This document shows positions 59,512 through 64,000 of a DNA stretch of 64,000 nt, in pieces; within the stretch, counting starts at the first letter, position 1; every line of letters begins with the position of its first letter. Below the pieces are notes generated by a model, which saw only the letters and a list, made by a program, of their open reading frames with translations, ran no database searches and was not told the origin of the DNA. Source of the stretch: Noviherbaspirillum autotrophicum (lineage in GTDB: Bacteria; Pseudomonadota; Gammaproteobacteria; Burkholderiales; Burkholderiaceae_D); assembly GCF_000818395.1 (NCBI RefSeq), contig NZ_JWJG01000028.1, positions 1,428,222 to 1,492,221 of the forward strand. The letters run 5' to 3'. The position numbers and the translations under genes were made by a program.

Positions 59512-59870
59512 TGAGCGCCTCCCTTTGTCCGGATCCAGTTCAGTGCGACCGGAATGACGACTTGCGCGCTGACGCCGAGGCCCGCGGCCGATGCCAGCCG
59601 CATGAAATCGCCGACGCCCTCGAGGAAGCTGAAATAGTGCTGAACGGTGATGGCAATCACCGGCGCGAAGTAACCCGCCAGGATCGACGAGCTGGCGACG
59701 GTGCTAGCGATCTTCGACTTCGGCATGGACGGCAGGTAGGACAACGACACCAGGCCGCCGAAGAAGCCCGCGAGGAGCGCGTCGTAATGCACGCCGAGGA
59801 AGGTGCCGGACAGCGTGATCGTGCCGGCCGCAATTGCCAATCCAGCTGTCGGGCTTACTGGTTCTGCCAT
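59508..59870 (-). CDS. Putative holin, copy 2
   Basis: Identical to the product at 22752-23114. Confidence 0.65.
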   Translation of the reverse strand: MAEPVSPTAGLAIAAGTITLSGTFLGVHYDALLAGFFGGLVSLSYLPSMPKSKIASTVASSSILAGYFAPVIAITVQHYFSFLEGVGDFMRLASAAGLGVSAQVVIPVALNWIRTKGGAQ

Positions 59871-59895
59871 GAGACGCCTTTCTTTTTCTTGAAAT

Positions 59896-59918
59896 AAAAA
59901 AGCCCGCCGAAGCGGGCT
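59896..59918 (-). terminator. terminator between tail spike and lysis genes, copy 2
   Basis: Same AGCCCGC/GCGGGCT hairpin and T-run as at 23140. Confidence 0.85.
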
Positions 59919-59941
59919 AGCTATTTAATGCGCAACCGAGG

Positions 59942-61870
59942 CTATGCAGCCAAGTACGAAATACCATCGAGGCTTAACAGACCGGCAATCGTAGTGCCCC
60001 CTGCAGTAATTTGGCCGTCAGCGTGAATCTCAATTTCGCCAAATGCATGATTAGCGGAGACCGCGAATATCAGGTGATTCTGCGGCCGGAACCCGGCCGG
60101 AATCGTTGCAATCAATGTGTAAGCCGCGGAACTTCCGCTCTGAATTGCCCCTGACAGATGCACCCTGCCCGTTGAATCCTTGCGCGCCTTCGGGCCGGCA
60201 TAAGGTGTGCTAAGCCCGACCCATGATCCGGTAGGAACCAGTGACACGGTCGGCATGTGTCCAGTTGCAGTAGCCTTGTCATAATTCAGCCCGATGCAAC
60301 GCATGATCTCATTCGCGATGAACTCATGTCCGGCATCGGTCGGGTGCACATTATCGGTATCCAGGAGCTTGGCAAATTTATTCGCCGTCTGATCACTGAA
60401 CCACATGCGACCAAAGTCGAGATACGGAAAGCCATAGATATACGCGTAGTCACGCAGCGCCGACTTATACGCATTGGAAGACGGTTCGTTGAAGATAAAG
60501 TCGCAGATGACGCACTCGCCATTAATGGCCTTTACCCCGCTCAAATACCGCTTCAGTTTCGCCTTGAATGTGACAATAGGCTTTGCGAGAAGGTTGTCAT
60601 TTACCCCAAGCGCGAGGATAGACATGCCAGTGGAACGTGCGTACATGTCCAGCAAATTGTTGTCCATATCGGACAGCGTTAACGACGAGCGCCCGAGATT
60701 AAATAAAACTGGTGACTTAACCGCACTTTCTTCCAAATAGACCATGCCGCACAAGGCAACATTTTTATTTTCGGTATTCGTCAATCGTATTGTATGACTT
60801 CCCCAGGCTGGAACAGCAATTACCGTTGAAAAGGAGCCATTGACGCCCGATCCGGCAATTGAAGTCGCCGACGCCGCTTTTGTATCAATAGTGCCAATTA
60901 GCACACCATCGAGAGTGACGTTGAGGATAGCACCCGCCGCATCCTGGCCATACACAACTACAACATCTTTCCCGGTGTATGAAACCTCAACCCAATCTCC
61001 AGCAGTTGCACTCTTAAGAACCGTCCCGCCGTAATAGGAGTCTGTAAATCCTCCGTATGCAGTTAGCGCAAAGCCCGAATGTGTAACTACATGAGGATAT
61101 TTAGTAGCCGAGGGAGAGCCATCCTGCGCCGCCAAATTGAAGTTGGCAAAGCCAAAATTCGCATTCTGATATTTACGCTGGATCGCTTTTCGAATAATCG
61201 ATGCATAGTTATCCTTCGTCCAGACAGCAGCGTTTGAGCCCTCCGAAATACTGTCGCCGATCACCAGAATTGGCTGAAAGCGATCGGTAACCTTCGCATA
61301 GGAGAAAAACCGGTCCGTTTTGAAATTGTCTGACTCCCGCGGCGCCTTCGGCAGCGGCAAGGTATTTCCATCGAAAAGAATCTTGCCGTCGCCCCAAAGG
61401 CCATGGAGGCCGGCAATATCCGTCACGGAGTACGTACCACTCGGCACGTAGGGTGATTCTCCCGATGCTTTAGCGCTCAACAGCTCAGCTGTATCATCTG
61501 CCGCACCGTCACCGGCCGCCCCAGCGTCTTTCACCAGGGTAAGCGAACCCAGTGCCGTTCTAACAGCGCCGCCAATCAATACCCACTTGCTTGCAAGATC
61601 GCCACTGAATGTCGATCCAGATACATGAGCGGTAATCGTCAAATACCTGTCGCCTGAAACAGTTACCGAGTCATACGTGGCATATGAGGTCGAAGGCGTC
61701 CAGGCACCGCGGTCCGTGTACGACTTTATCCGGCGAAGTGCTTCTGCCATCGTCAACTTGGTATTTCCCAAGCGGTCGGTAGCAGTCTGCCCGTTTGAAG
61801 TCGCCAGTTCCGCAATATGGTCAACGTCCTGCTTCGCATTGATAAGATCGGGGATGGTTAGTGCTGGCAT
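59942..61870 (-). CDS. Tail spike/fibre with SGNH esterase domain, copy 2
   Basis: Identical to the 642-residue product at 23186-25114. Confidence 0.82.
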   Translation of the reverse strand: MPALTIPDLINAKQDVDHIAELATSNGQTATDRLGNTKLTMAEALRRIKSYTDRGAWTPSTSYATYDSVTVSGDRYLTITAHVSGSTFSGDLASKWVLIGGAVRTALGSLTLVKDAGAAGDGAADDTAELLSAKASGESPYVPSGTYSVTDIAGLHGLWGDGKILFDGNTLPLPKAPRESDNFKTDRFFSYAKVTDRFQPILVIGDSISEGSNAAVWTKDNYASIIRKAIQRKYQNANFGFANFNLAAQDGSPSATKYPHVVTHSGFALTAYGGFTDSYYGGTVLKSATAGDWVEVSYTGKDVVVVYGQDAAGAILNVTLDGVLIGTIDTKAASATSIAGSGVNGSFSTVIAVPAWGSHTIRLTNTENKNVALCGMVYLEESAVKSPVLFNLGRSSLTLSDMDNNLLDMYARSTGMSILALGVNDNLLAKPIVTFKAKLKRYLSGVKAINGECVICDFIFNEPSSNAYKSALRDYAYIYGFPYLDFGRMWFSDQTANKFAKLLDTDNVHPTDAGHEFIANEIMRCIGLNYDKATATGHMPTVSLVPTGSWVGLSTPYAGPKARKDSTGRVHLSGAIQSGSSAAYTLIATIPAGFRPQNHLIFAVSANHAFGEIEIHADGQITAGGTTIAGLLSLDGISYLAA

Positions 61871-61892
61871 GTTTTACCTTTCGTGCGGATAT

Positions 61893-61916
61893 AAAAAAAG
61901 CGCCGGATATGGCGCT
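61893..61916 (-). terminator. terminator between tail tip and tail spike genes, copy 2
   Basis: Same AGCGCC/GGCGCT hairpin and T-run as at 25137. Confidence 0.8.
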
Positions 61917-61924
61917 TTTCGTTG

Positions 61925-64000
61925 CTAGTTGATAACTGTATCTTTATCAGGAATGGGGGCGTTGTCGTATTGGTAGTAGTCATCAGAATAATTAATGGCC
62001 CGAATCGTGACATACTGACCATCCGACATGTCCAGCTCTTGCACCAGATATTCTTGCGCTCCACGCGCACTATCTGCCGCGAAAGAATAGATCGTGCGAA
62101 TGCCGCCCTGCCCGTAAGTCGTTACGATTGCCTCACTTGGCATGTTTTGCAAAACCACCTTATTCGGCGTACTGCCGGCGGTGACCGCGATACTCTGGAG
62201 CGATCCGTCACGCCGCATCAGCACGATGCTGTGCGGCAGACTCGATGTGAATGCCACATCCTGACTGAGCGTCAGCTCCAGCCCATTCTGCGCGATCACT
62301 TCACCGTCATACGACTTGAATCGCGTGTTATCGACGATATCAACCCGGCTGTTCGGCAGGAGGGCACGCGCATCGAGCGTGGTTGTAGTCTCAATGGTGA
62401 TGCGCTGGCCGATCAGCTTCTGGCATTCCCGATTGGCACGGAGCCAAGCCTGCGCGAACGACCGAATCCCTGGAATCTCGAACTTCTTCAGCTTCGTGAA
62501 GCTGCCATCGAGCGGGAGCTTGATCGTTTCCGACTGGTGCGTGTCCGGGTCGACATAGACGAATTCAACGCCATCATATTCCGAGTCGCTGGCGAACTTG
62601 CGCGTGATCGACTCGGAATTCGGCTTCTTGTTGCGGTGCGTGAACAGCGCTGTACTATTCGCCTGCGCACGGTCGAGCGCAAGCCTGATCTTTCCGTTCT
62701 GGCGATAGGCGATACAAAACCCGGCGTTGGCGATTGCGATGACCGTTTCCTCGAACGACATGTTGTCTGTATCGAAGGTGTAATTGAACTGGCCGCACTC
62801 CGGATTCCAGGCGTCGAGCTGCTGCTGGATGCCCCAGATCTGCGCCATGTCCACCTCGGTCGCTAAGTTGCGCCGGCCGATCTTCGGATCCGAAGCCACC
62901 GCAGCGACGATGTCGACCAGCTTGCTCGTCGCCGAGATGGTGCCGGAGACGTGCCGGCCTTCTGCATCGAATGCACCGGAAAATGCTGATCCGTTGTAAG
63001 TCGGCAGCCGGCGAGAGGCGATGCAATTCAGCTGGCGAGTTTTGACCGCCGTCGCGCGGGAGGTCGCTTGTGTGATGGTATGGATCGTGGTCTTATTGCC
63101 GAACTCGGTTTTTGTCACCGGTGATACGCTGTACAGGTCAGCCCACTTGATCTCGTCCATGACCGTGCCGTTGAAGCCATAGTCATAGTTCGATGTGCGA
63201 CGCATCCGTACGCGTACCGGCCCAGTCCATGCCGTTGCATGCTCGATGGTGTCGGCTCGCTCGTCGCTCACGGCACCGGACAACGTACCAGTGACGGTCT
63301 CGACAATCCCAAGTGGTGCCAGGCTTCCATTCAATTTTTCGATTTCGATGGCGAAGTCGACGGCTGCGACTGACTTGCCGCCGTTGTCCTTGAACATACC
63401 ACTCGGGGCAACTACATTGCACCAAACCTCGGTGCGATCGGCGTCTGGCAGCGTTACCCAGTCCGTGTACTCAGTTTTACCATTCACTGCTATCGAGCTA
63501 GTGATCGGAACGCCAAAGCCATTCGATGCCGGTATGACAGACTTCCATGTGGCCGTCGTCAGCGTTACCGAACCATCGTTGACAGCCGCAATCGTGTATG
63601 TCCCGGAATAGTTCCGCGTGACCGAAAACGTAGCCGACCCAGAAGATTCTGCTACCAGAGAACTACTGGAGACGGTGATCGTGTAGGCATTCGGTTTCGC
63701 TGTGACGGTGAAGGTTCCGTTGTTCGCAGATTGCGTGAATCCGGCGACTGTAACCGAGTCGCCTACCCTGATGTCCGTAAACTCAAAGCCGCCAGTGCCG
63801 ACATACGAAGATGTTCCACTCGTGCTCACGGACCCGGAATCGCCACTCGGGCGCATGGTCGCAACGTAGTTCGACATCGACACGGTGAGCGTGTCTCCGA
63901 CCGCCGCAACCGCATTGAAATTCGGCTGCTTGGCCACCTGGGTGATGATGTCACCATCCGCATTCGGCGTGTACGTATAGGACGCGCTCACCGGCAGTTG
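61925..64000 (-). CDS. Tail tip / host-specificity protein, copy 2 (partial, C-terminal part)
   Basis: The C-terminal 690 or so residues of the protein encoded at 25169-27946; the N-terminal part lies beyond the window end. Confidence 0.85.
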   Translation of the reverse strand, partial: QLPVSASYTYTPNADGDIITQVAKQPNFNAVAAVGDTLTVSMSNYVATMRPSGDSGSVSTSGTSSYVGTGGFEFTDIRVGDSVTVAGFTQSANNGTFTVTAKPNAYTITVSSSSLVAESSGSATFSVTRNYSGTYTIAAVNDGSVTLTTATWKSVIPASNGFGVPITSSIAVNGKTEYTDWVTLPDADRTEVWCNVVAPSGMFKDNGGKSVAAVDFAIEIEKLNGSLAPLGIVETVTGTLSGAVSDERADTIEHATAWTGPVRVRMRRTSNYDYGFNGTVMDEIKWADLYSVSPVTKTEFGNKTTIHTITQATSRATAVKTRQLNCIASRRLPTYNGSAFSGAFDAEGRHVSGTISATSKLVDIVAAVASDPKIGRRNLATEVDMAQIWGIQQQLDAWNPECGQFNYTFDTDNMSFEETVIAIANAGFCIAYRQNGKIRLALDRAQANSTALFTHRNKKPNSESITRKFASDSEYDGVEFVYVDPDTHQSETIKLPLDGSFTKLKKFEIPGIRSFAQAWLRANRECQKLIGQRITIETTTTLDARALLPNSRVDIVDNTRFKSYDGEVIAQNGLELTLSQDVAFTSSLPHSIVLMRRDGSLQSIAVTAGSTPNKVVLQNMPSEAIVTTYGQGGIRTIYSFAADSARGAQEYLVQELDMSDGQYVTIRAINYSDDYYQYDNAPIPDKDTVIN

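Larger units (their letters stand above)
55982..64000. mobile_element. Second prophage copy, left part only
   Basis: It repeats 19226-27244 and is cut by the window end inside the tail tip gene. Confidence 0.92.
55982..64000 (+). repeat. direct repeat, second occurrence (matches 19226-27244)
   Basis: Offset 36,756; no difference found in the stretches read or in any encoded protein. Confidence 0.95.

Noticed and set aside
1-64000. tRNA or rRNA genes, CRISPR arrays, insertion sequences
   Set aside because: None seen. The prophage target is a protein gene rather than a tRNA, and the only long repeats are the two prophage copies.

Overview
The window looks like chromosome from a betaproteobacterium of the order Burkholderiales, most likely family Oxalobacteraceae. 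This is inferred from the gene set (rpsF-priB-rpsR-rplI, lexA, trmJ, suhB, mutS, a split arn cluster), the high GC content and protein character; no taxonomic marker was searched. It divides into a host part (1-19225), one complete lambda/HK97-like siphovirus prophage (19226-55981), and the first 8 kb of a second, apparently identical copy directly downstream (55982-64000).

Host part. An operon for adding aminoarabinose to lipid A begins the window (arnB end, arnC, separate ArnA-type formyltransferase and decarboxylase, arnD). It is followed by a Bcp-type peroxiredoxin, a PIN-PhoH ATPase, a Pit phosphate transporter with its DUF47 partner, dnaB, a MarR-controlled tripartite drug efflux operon (NodT-type outer membrane lipoprotein, EmrA, EmrB), the ribosomal/replication operon rpsF-priB-rpsR-rplI, lexA with two SOS boxes, trmJ, suhB and the first codons of mutS.

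Prophage. The element sits inside codons 28-31 of mutS (conserved HTPMMQQ). Its right end carries its own ATG, Shine-Dalgarno sequence and a different N-terminal coding stretch that ends in the same HTPMMQQ, in frame. Integration therefore removes the native mutS start but supplies a phage-encoded one at the right junction. This is the most striking feature of the window. Reading away from the immunity region (about 46.2-48.2 kb: Cro-like, CI-like S24 repressor, Arc-like repressor), leftward genes are CII-like, VapE-type primase-helicase, a candidate iteron origin, antiterminator Q, HNH, terminase, portal, protease, capsid, connectors, tail tube, tail chaperones joined by a -1 frameshift, tape measure, tail tip, an SGNH tail spike and a lysis cassette. 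Rightward genes are small early proteins, DUF2303, DUF3310, a cytosine methyltransferase with an unusual repeated segment, an ASCH-type protein, an excisionase and the integrase (opposite strand) next to the attachment site. At the left end lie accessory genes: a SOS-box gene, a membrane-anchored SGNH esterase and an orphan 211-residue gene.

The repeat offset is 36,756 bp, which gives the phage unit length. The 55.98 kb junction reads as an intact attP. Either the strain is a tandem double lysogen or the assembly has joined excised/circular phage reads to the lysogen; the window cannot decide. No tRNA, rRNA, CRISPR array or insertion sequence was seen.
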